64,000 nt of DNA from Undibacterium hunanense. Lineage in GTDB: Bacteria; Pseudomonadota; Gammaproteobacteria; Burkholderiales; Burkholderiaceae_D. Shown in pieces: positions 7,680 through 16,200 of this stretch (position 1 is its first letter; each line of letters starts with the position of its first letter). The stretch is taken from contig NZ_JACOGF010000012.1 in NCBI RefSeq assembly GCF_014284335.1, forward strand, positions 62,001 to 126,000. The letters run 5' to 3'. Both the position numbers and the translations under genes were made by a program. A model generated the notes under the pieces. That model made no database searches, was not told the DNA's origin, and saw only the letters and a program-made list of their open reading frames with translations.

Positions 7680-8372
7680 ATGAGTGACACCAAAATCCAT
7701 ATCGTGCTGATCGAAGATGACAAGCAGATCCGGCGCTTTCTGAACACCGTGCTAGAAGCTGAAGACATGAGTGTCTTTGAAGCCGAAAATGGCAAACAGG
7801 GGCTGATTGCCTGCGCCACCCGCAAGCCGGATTTGCTCATCGTTGATCTGGGCTTGCCAGACATGAGCGGGCTGGATGTTATCCGCGATGTGCGCAGCTG
7901 GACCGAAGTCCCCATCATCGTCCTGTCAGCACGTACCCAGGAACAGGAAAAAGTCGCAGCCCTGAATGCCGGTGCCGACGATTACCTGAGCAAGCCCTTT
8001 GGCGCGGCTGAACTGATCGCCCGCATCCATGCCCATTTGCGCCGCCGCCAGCCACAGTCAACGCAAGCCGATGCAGTATTTAATTTTGGGGATGTCAGCC
8101 TGAATTTAGCCCTGCGCACAGTCAGTCGCGCCGGGCAATCCGTACATCTGAGCCCGATAGAATACCGGTTGCTGTCAGTACTGGCACGCAATGCCGGCAA
8201 GGTCATGACCCACCAGCAATTGCTAAAAGAAGTATGGGGGCCAAATCAGTCAGAAAACAGTCATTACCTGAGAATCTATATGGCCAATCTGCGGCAAAAA
8301 CTGGAACAGGAACCGGCACAGCCACGTCATTTCTTGACCGAAACCGGTGTTGGTTATCGTCTGCTGGCTTAG
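7680..8372 (+). CDS. kdpE: KdpE-type response regulator without a nearby KdpD
   Basis: A 230-residue OmpR-class regulator. The receiver (residues 7-120) has the acidic pair in IEDD, phospho-acceptor Asp in LLIVDLGLPD (about residue 56), and the conserved Thr/Ser (LSART) and Lys (LSKPFG). The C-terminal winged helix includes LSPIEYRLLSVLARNAGKVMT and ends in the typical LTETGVGYRLL. The sequence best fits KdpE, which activates the high-affinity potassium transporter kdpFABC. Neither kdpD nor kdpFABC is next to it; the structured element ends 35 nt upstream. An overlapping TGA at 7681-7683 could be the tail of a lost kdpD (inference). No clear Shine-Dalgarno. Confidence 0.85.
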   Translation: MSDTKIHIVLIEDDKQIRRFLNTVLEAEDMSVFEAENGKQGLIACATRKPDLLIVDLGLPDMSGLDVIRDVRSWTEVPIIVLSARTQEQEKVAALNAGADDYLSKPFGAAELIARIHAHLRRRQPQSTQADAVFNFGDVSLNLALRTVSRAGQSVHLSPIEYRLLSVLARNAGKVMTHQQLLKEVWGPNQSENSHYLRIYMANLRQKLEQEPAQPRHFLTETGVGYRLLA

Positions 8373-8416
8373 TGTCTGCTGCAGCGATCTCATCACCACA
8401 GCGCCACATCCCAACA

Positions 8417-8665
8417 TTACAACCAGCCTTGCTTCCATAGCGTGATATCCGCCAGTTCCTTCCAGGCGATCTTGCGTTTGGCTTTGGTGTAGACAGCCTC
8501 AAGTTCAACAAACTCTATCGCGGTATGGCTTGCTGCTTGTCCGTCTTGCCCTTCTTTAGCTAGCGGCAAATACACCTTGCTGACCAGGAAATGCTTTTGT
8601 TTGGCAACAACCTGTACAGCTGTCCATTTGGATAACAAGAGTTTATTGGCTTGTATGGGATTCAT
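8417..8665 (-). CDS. TIGR02450 family small protein
   Basis: An 82-residue conserved protein: Asn-Pro start, LLLSKWTAV, KQKHFLVSKV, a central variable loop, and a tail of KIAWKELADITLWKQGWL. This Trp-rich pattern matches the TIGR02450/DUF2389 family, whose role is unknown. Its ATG overlaps the stop of the upstream MarR gene by four bases (ATGA), so it is translationally coupled and probably co-regulated. Confidence 0.78.
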   Translation of the reverse strand: MNPIQANKLLLSKWTAVQVVAKQKHFLVSKVYLPLAKEGQDGQAASHTAIEFVELEAVYTKAKRKIAWKELADITLWKQGWL

Positions 8666-9180
8666 CTCTGTGTGTCTTCCGACTTTTCCAGCACCGCCAG
8701 CATAGCCCGCAAGCCTTCATTCAAACGCTTCAGCTCGCCCGCATTCAGGCCGGACATGATGCGTCTTTCATTCTCCACATGGGCGACCACGGCGCGGTCT
8801 ATGAGTTCTTTGCCGCTTGCACTTAACTGCACCAGCATGCTGCGGGCATCTTCGCTGTTTTGCACACGCAATATCCAGCCACTGGCTTCCAGCTTTTGCA
8901 GGCGGTGTGTCATGGTGCCGGATGTCACCATGAGTCTGGAAAACAGATCGGTCGGTGTCATGCAATACGTTGCGCTGGAACGCCTGAGGGTTGCCAGCAT
9001 ATCAAATTCCCAGGCTGTCATGCCGAAAGTGCTGAAGGTGGCTTCGAGCTCACGTTGCAGCAGATCACTGCAACGCCTGAGGCGCCCTATGTTTTCCATG
9101 GGACTGCAATCAACATCCGGCCTGGCATTGCGCCATTGCTCCATGATCTGATCGACAGCATCCATTGACTTTTCCACCAT
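8662..9180 (-). CDS. MarR family regulator, PecS-like
   Basis: A regulator of about 172 residues. The winged helix spans MTAWEFDMLATLRR to ILRVQNSEDARSMLVQLSASG, with the recognition helix near MVTSGTMTHRLQKLE. The N-terminal extension with WRNARPDVDCSPMENIGRL is typical of PecS/UrtR-like MarR proteins, which respond to urate or phenolics. ATG 9180 has GGGAG eight nt upstream and is preferred to GTG 9189. It is divergent from a PecM-like exporter, the classic pecS-pecM arrangement, with palindromes between them. It probably represses both directions. Confidence 0.9.
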   Translation of the reverse strand: MVEKSMDAVDQIMEQWRNARPDVDCSPMENIGRLRRCSDLLQRELEATFSTFGMTAWEFDMLATLRRSSATYCMTPTDLFSRLMVTSGTMTHRLQKLEASGWILRVQNSEDARSMLVQLSASGKELIDRAVVAHVENERRIMSGLNAGELKRLNEGLRAMLAVLEKSEDTQR

Positions 9181-9314
9181 CTTGCCCACTCCCGGTTGTT
9201 CACTTACTGCACCAACTGATCATTATATGCGCTGCCCCACCGGGCCAGTCAGGCATTTGCCTGCTCCGGTGTCATGTACAAGCCGTGAAAAACCACATGG
9301 AAAATCCGGCATTT

Positions 9315-9362
9315 ATCTTGATATCAAGATTTATGCTAAGATTATTTATCTCGAACTCAAGA
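9315..9362. promoter_or_regulatory. Twin MarR operators
   Basis: A perfect 16-bp palindrome ATCTTGATATCAAGAT (9315-9330) and a second imperfect copy TCTCGAACTCAAGA (9349-9362) lie just before the transporter ATG (9370). TCTTGA-TCAAGA halves are typical of MarR-family sites. Confidence 0.8.
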
Positions 9363-9369
9363 CATAATC

Positions 9370-10251
9370 ATGAAAGCCATGCCTCCATCCTCCCGCTTCA
9401 ATTTTTGGTTAGACACACTGCTAACCGCACTGGCCCCTGCAATCTGGGGCTCGACCTATATCGTCACAACACAGTTTCTACCACCCGACCGGCCTTTTAC
9501 TGCCGCATTGCTGCGCTGCCTGCCCAGCGGGGTCTTGCTGGTGCTGTTTTGCAAGCGCCTGCCTTTGTCACGTGAATGGGGCCGTTTGCTGATACTGGCT
9601 GCCTTGAACATCGGTTTCTTCCAGGCCTTGCTGTTCATTGCCGCTTACCGACTGCCTGGCGGCATGGCAGCCGTCATAGGTTCTATCCAGCCCTTGCTGA
9701 TCATGGCAATGGCGTGGTTACTGGATCAACGCAGGCCTGCCGCCATCGCAATCACAGCCAGTGCCTGTGCCGTGCTGGGTATGGCAGCCTTGCTGCTGTC
9801 GACCAGCGCGGCCATGGATACATGGGGCCTGGCTGCCGCTGCTGCGGGAGCCATCTGCATGGCTGGCGGCACGTATCTGTCACGGCGCTGGCAAAGCAGC
9901 CTGCCGGTATTGGCTTTTACTGGCTGGCAGTTATTGCTGGGCGGACTGATCCTGCTGCCTTTCAGTCTCATGGCAGACGCCCCACTGCCTGTGCTGAATA
10001 TCACGCAGATACTCGGTTATGCCTATTTGTCCGTAGTAGGTGCCTTGCTGGCGTATAGCTTGTGGTTCCGTGGCATAGCACGCCTGTCACCTGTCGCGGT
10101 TTCTTCGCTTGGCTTGTTAAGCCCGATTACCGCTGTCATTCTGGGCTGGGTCGTACTGGATCAAAGCATGCGGGGGCTATCATTGGCAGGTTTACTGATC
10201 GTTCTTGCCAGTGTCATCGTGGTACAAAAAAGTATGCGAAGCCAGGCCTGA
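9370..10251 (+). CDS. EamA-family exporter, PecM-like
   Basis: A 293-residue inner-membrane protein with about ten hydrophobic segments in two EamA repeats (residues 15-140 and 150-285). N-terminal APAIWGSTYIVTTQFLPPDRP followed by LLRCLPSGVLL is characteristic of the PecM branch of the drug/metabolite transporters. The substrate is unknown; PecM itself is tied to export of the pigment indigoidine. It is divergent from the PecS-like MarR gene, and the second operator ends 7 nt before the ATG, so repression by steric block is likely. Confidence 0.88.
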   Translation: MKAMPPSSRFNFWLDTLLTALAPAIWGSTYIVTTQFLPPDRPFTAALLRCLPSGVLLVLFCKRLPLSREWGRLLILAALNIGFFQALLFIAAYRLPGGMAAVIGSIQPLLIMAMAWLLDQRRPAAIAITASACAVLGMAALLLSTSAAMDTWGLAAAAAGAICMAGGTYLSRRWQSSLPVLAFTGWQLLLGGLILLPFSLMADAPLPVLNITQILGYAYLSVVGALLAYSLWFRGIARLSPVAVSSLGLLSPITAVILGWVVLDQSMRGLSLAGLLIVLASVIVVQKSMRSQA

Positions 10252-10344
10252 GAAAAAGTGCTGTCAGCACAGCAGCGCAGGCATGATCCCGCTTGTGCCG
10301 GCTGCATGTGGTACGGAACGATCTATGTTGGTGCCGCTGCTGGC

Positions 10345-11892
10345 TTACAGATCATCCAGACTGGCGCGTATCTGTGTAGCCCTGTCACGCAAAGCCAGCA
10401 AGGCATCTTTATCCATTTTTCTGAGTTGCGGGTACACCATGCCTATGCGTGGGTTGCTGGATAACTTGTTTTCGTTGCGCGCAAAAAAATCCCAGTACAG
10501 GGCATTATAGGGGCAGGCATTATCGCCGGTGCGTTGCTTTTTATCGTAGTGGCAGCCCTTGCAATAATCACTCATCTTGTCGATATAGGCTGCGGCGGAT
10601 ACATAGGGCTTGGTCGCCAGCATGCCGCCATCGGCGAACTGGCTCATGCCCAGGGTGTTGGGTAATTCTACCCATTCGAATGCATCAATATAAATGCCCA
10701 GGTACCAGCAATGAACTTGCTGTGGCTGCAGGCCAGCCAGCAAGGCAAAATTACCGATGACCATCAGGCGTTGAATATGATGGGCATGCGCATGTTCCAG
10801 CGACTGACTGATGGCGCTGGAGAGGCATCGCATTTTTGTTTTGCCGGTCCAGAACCATGCTGGCAATTCTGCCTCATGCGCAAAAAAATTATGCTCGTCA
10901 TAGCCTGGCATTTGCGCCCAGTAGATGCCGCGCACATATTCGCGCCAGCCCAGTATCTGGCGTATATAGCCTTCCACCGCTGGCAATGCAGCATGACCAG
11001 CCCACAATGCCGCTTCAACCTTGCTGACCACTTCTTGTGGATGCAGCATTTTCACATTCAGGGCGAAAGAAATCAGTGAATGGAACAAGCGCCATGACTT
11101 GCTGCTCATGGCATCCTGGAATTCGCCAAAATGCGGCAAGGCATGCCGGATAAAGGCGTCGAGTTGCGCCAGTGCTTCAGTGCGGTTCAGCGGCCAGGCA
11201 AAGTTTTTTACGTTTGCCTCACCAAAACTGTTGACGCCTGCACACTGTATGGTTTTCCACAAAGCAGAATGATCATGCCGTGGCCGGAAATCTGCCGGTT
11301 CCCAGGGGATGCCGGGCCAGGCTTTGCGGTTGTCGTGATCATAATTCCATTGTCCGCCAACTGGTTTGTTGGCTTCTTCCAGCAAGACCTGATGCTTGAC
11401 ACGCATATGGCGATAGAAGTGTTCCATCAGCCATTTCTTGCGGCCTTCAAACAGGATGGCGGCTTCATCACGACGGGTAAAAAAATGTTCACTGCTGCGC
11501 ATACGGCAATTGATCTTGCTGGCATCGCTGTAGGCTGCCAGTTGCGCATCCAGCCTGAATTCGTCAGGTTCCTGATATTCAAACTGGCTGGACTGATAGT
11601 GTGTCAGCAACCAGTCGAGATTGGCAGTCAGGGATTGCGTATTGTCGGCATCATCTATTGCCAGATAATGCAGGCGATGACCAGCAGCCTGCAATTGCGC
11701 CGCCAGATCACGCATGGCGGCAAAGATGGCGATAATTTTTTGCGCATGATGGAGTACGTAGTCAGTCTCCTGGCGGATTTCCATCATGACATAGACCACA
11801 TCGTCCGATACCTGGCTGAACCAGCTATGCGCAGGATAGAGCTGATCACCCAGGATCAGGCGCAAGGTCGTCGCGGGTGCAACAGATTGCAT
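10345..11892 (-). CDS. FeS-containing photolyase/cryptochrome (FeS-BCP, PhrB-like)
   Basis: A 515-residue flavoprotein of the iron-sulfur bacterial cryptochrome/photolyase group; the characterised member PhrB repairs (6-4) photoproducts. It starts LRLILGDQLYPAH. Four cysteines that fit the 4Fe-4S ligands are Cys356, Cys444, Cys447 and Cys460; their spacing (88, 3 and 13) equals what I recall for PhrB. The C-terminal FAD region has ILGWREYVRGIYW, MVIGNFALLAGL and WVELPNTLGMSQFADGG. It is preceded 36 nt upstream by a DUF2256 gene, a frequent partner. Whether it is a repair enzyme or a photoreceptor cannot be decided from sequence. Confidence 0.93.
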   Translation of the reverse strand: MQSVAPATTLRLILGDQLYPAHSWFSQVSDDVVYVMMEIRQETDYVLHHAQKIIAIFAAMRDLAAQLQAAGHRLHYLAIDDADNTQSLTANLDWLLTHYQSSQFEYQEPDEFRLDAQLAAYSDASKINCRMRSSEHFFTRRDEAAILFEGRKKWLMEHFYRHMRVKHQVLLEEANKPVGGQWNYDHDNRKAWPGIPWEPADFRPRHDHSALWKTIQCAGVNSFGEANVKNFAWPLNRTEALAQLDAFIRHALPHFGEFQDAMSSKSWRLFHSLISFALNVKMLHPQEVVSKVEAALWAGHAALPAVEGYIRQILGWREYVRGIYWAQMPGYDEHNFFAHEAELPAWFWTGKTKMRCLSSAISQSLEHAHAHHIQRLMVIGNFALLAGLQPQQVHCWYLGIYIDAFEWVELPNTLGMSQFADGGMLATKPYVSAAAYIDKMSDYCKGCHYDKKQRTGDNACPYNALYWDFFARNENKLSSNPRIGMVYPQLRKMDKDALLALRDRATQIRASLDDL

Positions 11893-11928
11893 GGTGTAAT
11901 CCGAATTAATCCAAATTGATGGTGGCTG

Positions 11929-12078
11929 TCACCCCTGTGACTTGCTATTACTGCGGCAACGCTGGGAACAATACTTTACCTCGTCCCAAACTTTTTCCCA
12001 CTTTTTGCGCCAGTTAAAAGGCAGACCGCAAGTCTGACAAAGTTTGCTGGGCAAATCCGCTTTCTTTCGCATTTTCAC
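11929..12078 (-). CDS. DUF2256 family zinc-ribbon-like small protein
   Basis: A very short gene (47-49 residues). From the ATG at 12072 it reads MRKKADLPSK, then CQTC, LPFNWRKKWEKVWDEVKY, CSQRC and a short tail. The four cysteines as two CxxC-like pairs and the WRKKW motif match DUF2256, commonly found beside FeS photolyases. GTG 12078 is the more likely start, since GGAG lies eight nt before it and 14 nt before the ATG. It probably forms an operon with the photolyase. The molecular role is unknown. Confidence 0.85.
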   Translation of the reverse strand: MKMRKKADLPSKLCQTCGLPFNWRKKWEKVWDEVKYCSQRCRSNSKSQG

Positions 12079-12135
12079 TTGAACAGCTCCAGCAACTCCA
12101 GGCATGGATTACAGAACCACCAAAATTTCATTTGA

Positions 12136-12173
12136 AATAACAGATGACCGCAGCCATGCAGTCATCTGTTATT
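12136..12173 (-). terminator. Strong hairpin after the carbonic anhydrase gene
   Basis: A perfect 13-bp stem (AATAACAGATGAC 12136-12148 with 12161-12173), with only a short T-rich tail on the minus strand. A second perfect palindrome GTGAATTTGAAATTCAC lies at 12191-12207. Both are between can and the DUF2256-photolyase unit. Likely termination or mRNA end protection. Confidence 0.5.
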
Positions 12174-12219
12174 GGAACGATGTAGCTGATGTGAATTTGA
12201 AATTCACTTGCCTGGTCGC

Positions 12220-12909
12220 TTATTTGACGACTTCATCGTAACGCGCCAGGCTGGATTCCAGATGCGGTGCCAGTTCGTCGGCAGAACTGACGGTCATGCC
12301 CAGCTCACTGAGCAAGCCATCGCGCAAGCCATACACCCAGCCATGCACGGTCACTGGCTGACCACGATCCCATGCATCTTGCACGATGGTGGTCTGGCAC
12401 AGGTTGACCACCTGTTCGATAACATTCAATTCGCACAGACGCTCACTTCTTTGCTGTAAAGACAGTGCTTCGCCCAAGTATTTTTCATGCTTCTGATGTA
12501 CATCCTGCACATGACGCAGCCAGTTGTCTGCCAGGCCAACACGACGCCTGGTCATGGCGGCATGCACACCTGAACAGCCATAATGACCGCAGATAATGAT
12601 GTGTTTGACACCCAGTACATCAATCGCAAATTGCAGTACCGACAGGCAATTCAGATCGGAATGCACGACCACATTGGCGATATTGCGATGGACAAATAAT
12701 TCACCCGGCAACAATCCCAATAATTCATTCGCTGGAACACGGCTGTCAGAGCAGCCTATCCATAAGTATTCAGGGCTTTGCTGTGCTGCCAGTGTTTTGA
12801 AAAAGTCAGCATCTTTTGCCGTGATGGCAGCCGCCCACTTGCGGTTGTTTTCAAATAATTGCTCTGGAGTCAATCCGATATTGCTTGTTGCGCTCATACT
12901 CTCGCCCAT
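12220..12909 (-). CDS. can: Beta-class carbonic anhydrase
   Basis: A 229-residue zinc enzyme interconverting CO2 and bicarbonate in the cytosol. The zinc site is visible as IGCSDSRVPA (Cys with the Asp-Arg dyad, about residue 53) and ICGHYGCSGV (His and Cys near residues 109-112). HRNIANVV and the C-terminal VHGWVYGLRDGLL complete the family pattern. Two starts are possible (12909 and 12897) and neither has a strong ribosome binding site. It is a single-gene unit with hairpins downstream. High confidence in function; the symbol follows the E. coli Can type. Confidence 0.95.
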   Translation of the reverse strand: MGESMSATSNIGLTPEQLFENNRKWAAAITAKDADFFKTLAAQQSPEYLWIGCSDSRVPANELLGLLPGELFVHRNIANVVVHSDLNCLSVLQFAIDVLGVKHIIICGHYGCSGVHAAMTRRRVGLADNWLRHVQDVHQKHEKYLGEALSLQQRSERLCELNVIEQVVNLCQTTIVQDAWDRGQPVTVHGWVYGLRDGLLSELGMTVSSADELAPHLESSLARYDEVVK

Positions 12910-13121
12910 TTATTCTAGACAGGCGAGATTCTACCTTATTGGCGAAGCGCTGCATGACCATCACTTGATATATCCCGCATGCGGAATCAGTCACCCCATG
13001 AAAAAATGGCTTGTGAACAGCCTCAGCTTGCGGCTCAGCTTGCGGAATACACAGAAAATACTTGCAATCATGCAAGAAATTTCTACATTGTCATGCCAAT
13101 ACCGAACTTAAGGCGACAACA

Positions 13122-13829
13122 TCAACGTCCTGGAATTAACAAGCCTCTTTGCACTGCGGGACGACCGACGAACTCAGCCAGTGCGCGCTGCACATGCGGA
13201 TAATCATTGATGCCCACCAGATCAGCCGCTTCATAAAAGCCGACCAGATTTCGCACCCAGGGGAAAATGGCGATATCAGCAATGGTATAGCTGTCGCCCA
13301 TGACCCACTGACGATCGGCCAGACGCTGGTTCAGCACACCCAGCAGGCGCTTGGATTCTGCCACATAGCGATCACGCGGGCGTTTGTCTTCATAGGCCTT
13401 GCCAGCAAATTTATGGAAGAAGCCAAGTTGACCGAACATGGGGCCGATACCTCCCATCTGAAACATCAGCCACTGTATGGCTTCATAGCGCTCTGCCGCA
13501 TCAGCAGGTATGCACAAGCCGGTTTTATCAGCCAGGTACAGCAGGATAGCGCCGGATTCAAACAGGGCCAGTGGTTTGCCACCAGGACCTTGCGGATCAA
13601 GAATCGCAGGGATTTTATTATTCGGGTTCAGTGACAGAAATTCTGGTGACATCTGGTCATTGGTCTCAAAACTGACCAGATGCGGTTCATACGGCAGACC
13701 GGTTTCTTCCAGCATGATGGATACCTTGACACCATTTGGTGTAGGCAGCGAATACAGTTGCAGACGCTCAGGATGCTGTGCTGGCCATTTCTGGGTGATA
13801 GGGAAATTGCTTATTGCAGAGCTGGACAT
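13122..13829 (-). CDS. Glutathione S-transferase family protein (YghU/YfcG-like)
   Basis: A 235-residue thioredoxin-fold plus helical-domain protein. The N-terminal domain has LYSLPTPNGVKVSIMLEE, where the TPNG loop marks the nu-class/Ure2-like group with disulfide-bond oxidoreductase or peroxidase activity; then NPNNKIPAI (cis-Pro) and ESGAILLYLA for glutathione binding. The C-terminal domain has YTIADIAIFPWV, the usual N-capping box. A good AGGAAGG precedes the ATG. Two exact tandem copies of CTCAGCTTGCGG (13022-13045) lie in the gap to can. The substrate is unknown. Confidence 0.9.
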   Translation of the reverse strand: MSSSAISNFPITQKWPAQHPERLQLYSLPTPNGVKVSIMLEETGLPYEPHLVSFETNDQMSPEFLSLNPNNKIPAILDPQGPGGKPLALFESGAILLYLADKTGLCIPADAAERYEAIQWLMFQMGGIGPMFGQLGFFHKFAGKAYEDKRPRDRYVAESKRLLGVLNQRLADRQWVMGDSYTIADIAIFPWVRNLVGFYEAADLVGINDYPHVQRALAEFVGRPAVQRGLLIPGR

Positions 13830-13992
13830 GGTGTTTCCTTCCTGGTTGATCTGATAGCGGCCTTTCGGCGTAGAAACCAGATGCTAATCCATTTATGAAA
13901 TTTCTGCGCAAGACCAGAATATCCATGATGGCAAGTACAGAGCATTTAAGCTAAGCTGCACGGCTTGTACCGTACATACTGTTATTTGGCCC

Positions 13993-16155
13993 ATGTTCAA
14001 AACCATCGTCATACGCCTGCTGTTTGTTATTGCCGTACTTGCCATCCTGCTCGGGCTGGTGCGCTATCTGGGCAAAGACACGGGCAGTATTGCCCCGGGA
14101 AATTTACTGGCTAAAGTTGACGTGATTAAAAAACCGGCTGCAACTTCGTTTGACTGGCAAGCTGAACTGGACGTGTATGCAGGCGTGCCAGATGTTGATA
14201 CCAGTATTTTTTCTGACCCCTATGCGTTGGCGATAGACAAGCAGGGCAATATCTTTGTCAGTGATGCCGGTGAGCACAACAAAATCTTGAAGATCAGTGC
14301 TGAGGGCACTGTCACTCAGTATGCTGGCTCAGTCGAAGGTTTTGTCGATGGCAAGGCAGAACTGGCGGCCTTTCATACCCCGTCTGGTATTGCATTTGAT
14401 GGCAAGGGTAATCTGCTGGTGGCAGATACCGGCAATCACGCCATACGCCGTATCAGCCCCGACGGTATCGTCACGACACTGGCAGGTAATGGCAAACCCG
14501 GGTACCACGATGGCGCTGGTGCAGAAGCACAATTCAATGGCCCGGTGGGCATCGCGGTTGATGCAGCGGGCAATGTGTATGTCGCTGACACGTACAATGA
14601 CCGCATACGCAAAATCGGCCCGGATGGCCAGGTCAGCACGCTTGCAGGTGGCAACGGTTCTGGCTATCTGGACGGACCTGCAGCGACTGCCCTGTTTGAT
14701 ACGCCCACAGGTCTGGCTATCAATAGCAAGGGTGAAATCTTCATTGCGGACAGCAAGAACGACGCCATACGCAAGCTGAGCACAGACGGACAGGTCAGCA
14801 CCATTACCCGTGCACTGGAAGATGAAGACAAGCCCGTGATGCACCGGCCACTGAGTATCGTTGCCACCTATGATGATCACCTGTACGTCGGCGAAGCTGG
14901 CAAGGGGCGCATCATACAGATTGCCCCCACGGGTGAAATTCGTGGTGTGACAGGCGTGGGTGTCAATTTTGAACCCGGTGATGAAACGACACCGCGTCTG
15001 CTCCAGCCCACCGGCATAGGCCTGGATGACAGGGGTACCCTGTTTGTCAGCGATTCTGCGCGCCTGCAGTTGCTGAGAATACGTCCCCACGGTGCAGCCA
15101 ATGCCAGAGCAGACGAGAAACCAGCGACACCGGCAGCTTTGCAGACGATCAAAAATACCCGTCTTGACGATGACATCAAGTCCTATCCCTGGCCTGTCAA
15201 ACCACAAAATTCGCCACATGAAGTGGTAGGCACCATGGGTGAAGTACGTGGCAATTACGACGGCGAAAGCCGCGACCACTTCCATGGCGGCCTGGATATA
15301 CAGGCAAATATGGGCACCACCGTATATGCCATCGCCAGTGAAAAAGTGCGCGGTCCCAGCAGCAGTTGGGGCTTTAACGGGCTCAGTGAAGGCTTGAAGA
15401 TAGACAGCATGGCCTACATCCACATGAAGGTCGGGCGCACGGCAAAGAATGACATACTGGATGGCGACAAATTCCAGCTACAGACGCTGGCAGATGGCAA
15501 ACCCTATGCCGTGCGTGTCAGGCGCGGCACCCGCTTCAGGACGGGTGAAGCACTGGGTAGTATCAACCGCATGTTCCATGTGCATCTGGAACACAATCAT
15601 GCGGGCTTGAAAATCAACCCTTTGCAACTGAACTTTCCTGGCCTGGTCGATACCGTCGCACCGCAGATAGAAGAGATCATGATCGTCGATGGCAGTGGTA
15701 ACGAGGTCAAACAAAAACAGAAAGGCCGCCTGATCTTGTCCAGCCAGGTCAAAGACTATGGCATCGTCGTTGATGCCTATGACCAGGTCGATGGCAATGC
15801 CACGCGCCGCCGTTTGGGTTTGTATCAATTAGGCTATCAACTGCTGTACACCGATGGCAGCCCTGTACCCGGCTATGAAAACCCGCGCATGACGATGGAA
15901 TTCAACGCTCTTCCACCAGACCGTGAAATGGTGAAATTATTGTATGCAGAAGAAAGCGGCATCACGGTACATGGTGCCAAAAAAACCCGTTTCCTGTACA
16001 TGGCCAGCAATACGGTCAAGGATGGTATTGCCAGAAAAGGCAACTGGGATGTCAGCAAGCTGGCTGCGGGTGACTATATATTGCGCATCCATGCCTCCGA
16101 TTTTGCTGGCAATGAAGCCAGCAAAAATCGTGATCTGGCATTTAGCTTGGAATAA
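13993..16155 (+). CDS. NHL beta-propeller fused to an M23-like peptidase domain
   Basis: A 720-residue envelope protein. Residues 7-25 form a signal anchor. Residues ~55-365 carry NHL repeats (patterns like GIAFDGKGNLLVADTGNHAIR and GIAVDAAGNVYVADTYNDRIR), a propeller usually used for binding. From about residue 400 there is an M23/LytM-like domain: HxxxD is present (His431, Asp435 in HFHGGLD) and HxH (His529-Val-His531), the zinc and catalytic pattern of peptidoglycan endopeptidases. The ~150-residue tail is probably beta-rich. So a membrane-anchored, possibly active cell-wall hydrolase with a sensing or scaffolding propeller. Domain boundaries are approximate; the fusion is unusual. Weak ribosome binding site. 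Confidence 0.82.
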   Translation: MFKTIVIRLLFVIAVLAILLGLVRYLGKDTGSIAPGNLLAKVDVIKKPAATSFDWQAELDVYAGVPDVDTSIFSDPYALAIDKQGNIFVSDAGEHNKILKISAEGTVTQYAGSVEGFVDGKAELAAFHTPSGIAFDGKGNLLVADTGNHAIRRISPDGIVTTLAGNGKPGYHDGAGAEAQFNGPVGIAVDAAGNVYVADTYNDRIRKIGPDGQVSTLAGGNGSGYLDGPAATALFDTPTGLAINSKGEIFIADSKNDAIRKLSTDGQVSTITRALEDEDKPVMHRPLSIVATYDDHLYVGEAGKGRIIQIAPTGEIRGVTGVGVNFEPGDETTPRLLQPTGIGLDDRGTLFVSDSARLQLLRIRPHGAANARADEKPATPAALQTIKNTRLDDDIKSYPWPVKPQNSPHEVVGTMGEVRGNYDGESRDHFHGGLDIQANMGTTVYAIASEKVRGPSSSWGFNGLSEGLKIDSMAYIHMKVGRTAKNDILDGDKFQLQTLADGKPYAVRVRRGTRFRTGEALGSINRMFHVHLEHNHAGLKINPLQLNFPGLVDTVAPQIEEIMIVDGSGNEVKQKQKGRLILSSQVKDYGIVVDAYDQVDGNATRRRLGLYQLGYQLLYTDGSPVPGYENPRMTMEFNALPPDREMVKLLYAEESGITVHGAKKTRFLYMASNTVKDGIARKGNWDVSKLAAGDYILRIHASDFAGNEASKNRDLAFSLE

Positions 16156-16200
16156 AAATAAAGCTTAAACTGGAATAAGCAGGTACTGGCAAGTTATGGT

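Noticed and set aside
11131..11919. 262-codon plus-strand frame
   Set aside because: Opposite the photolyase gene; no protein-like features.
14329..15423. 364-codon minus-strand frame
   Set aside because: Shadow of the NHL-repeat gene; its regular pattern comes from the complementary repeats.
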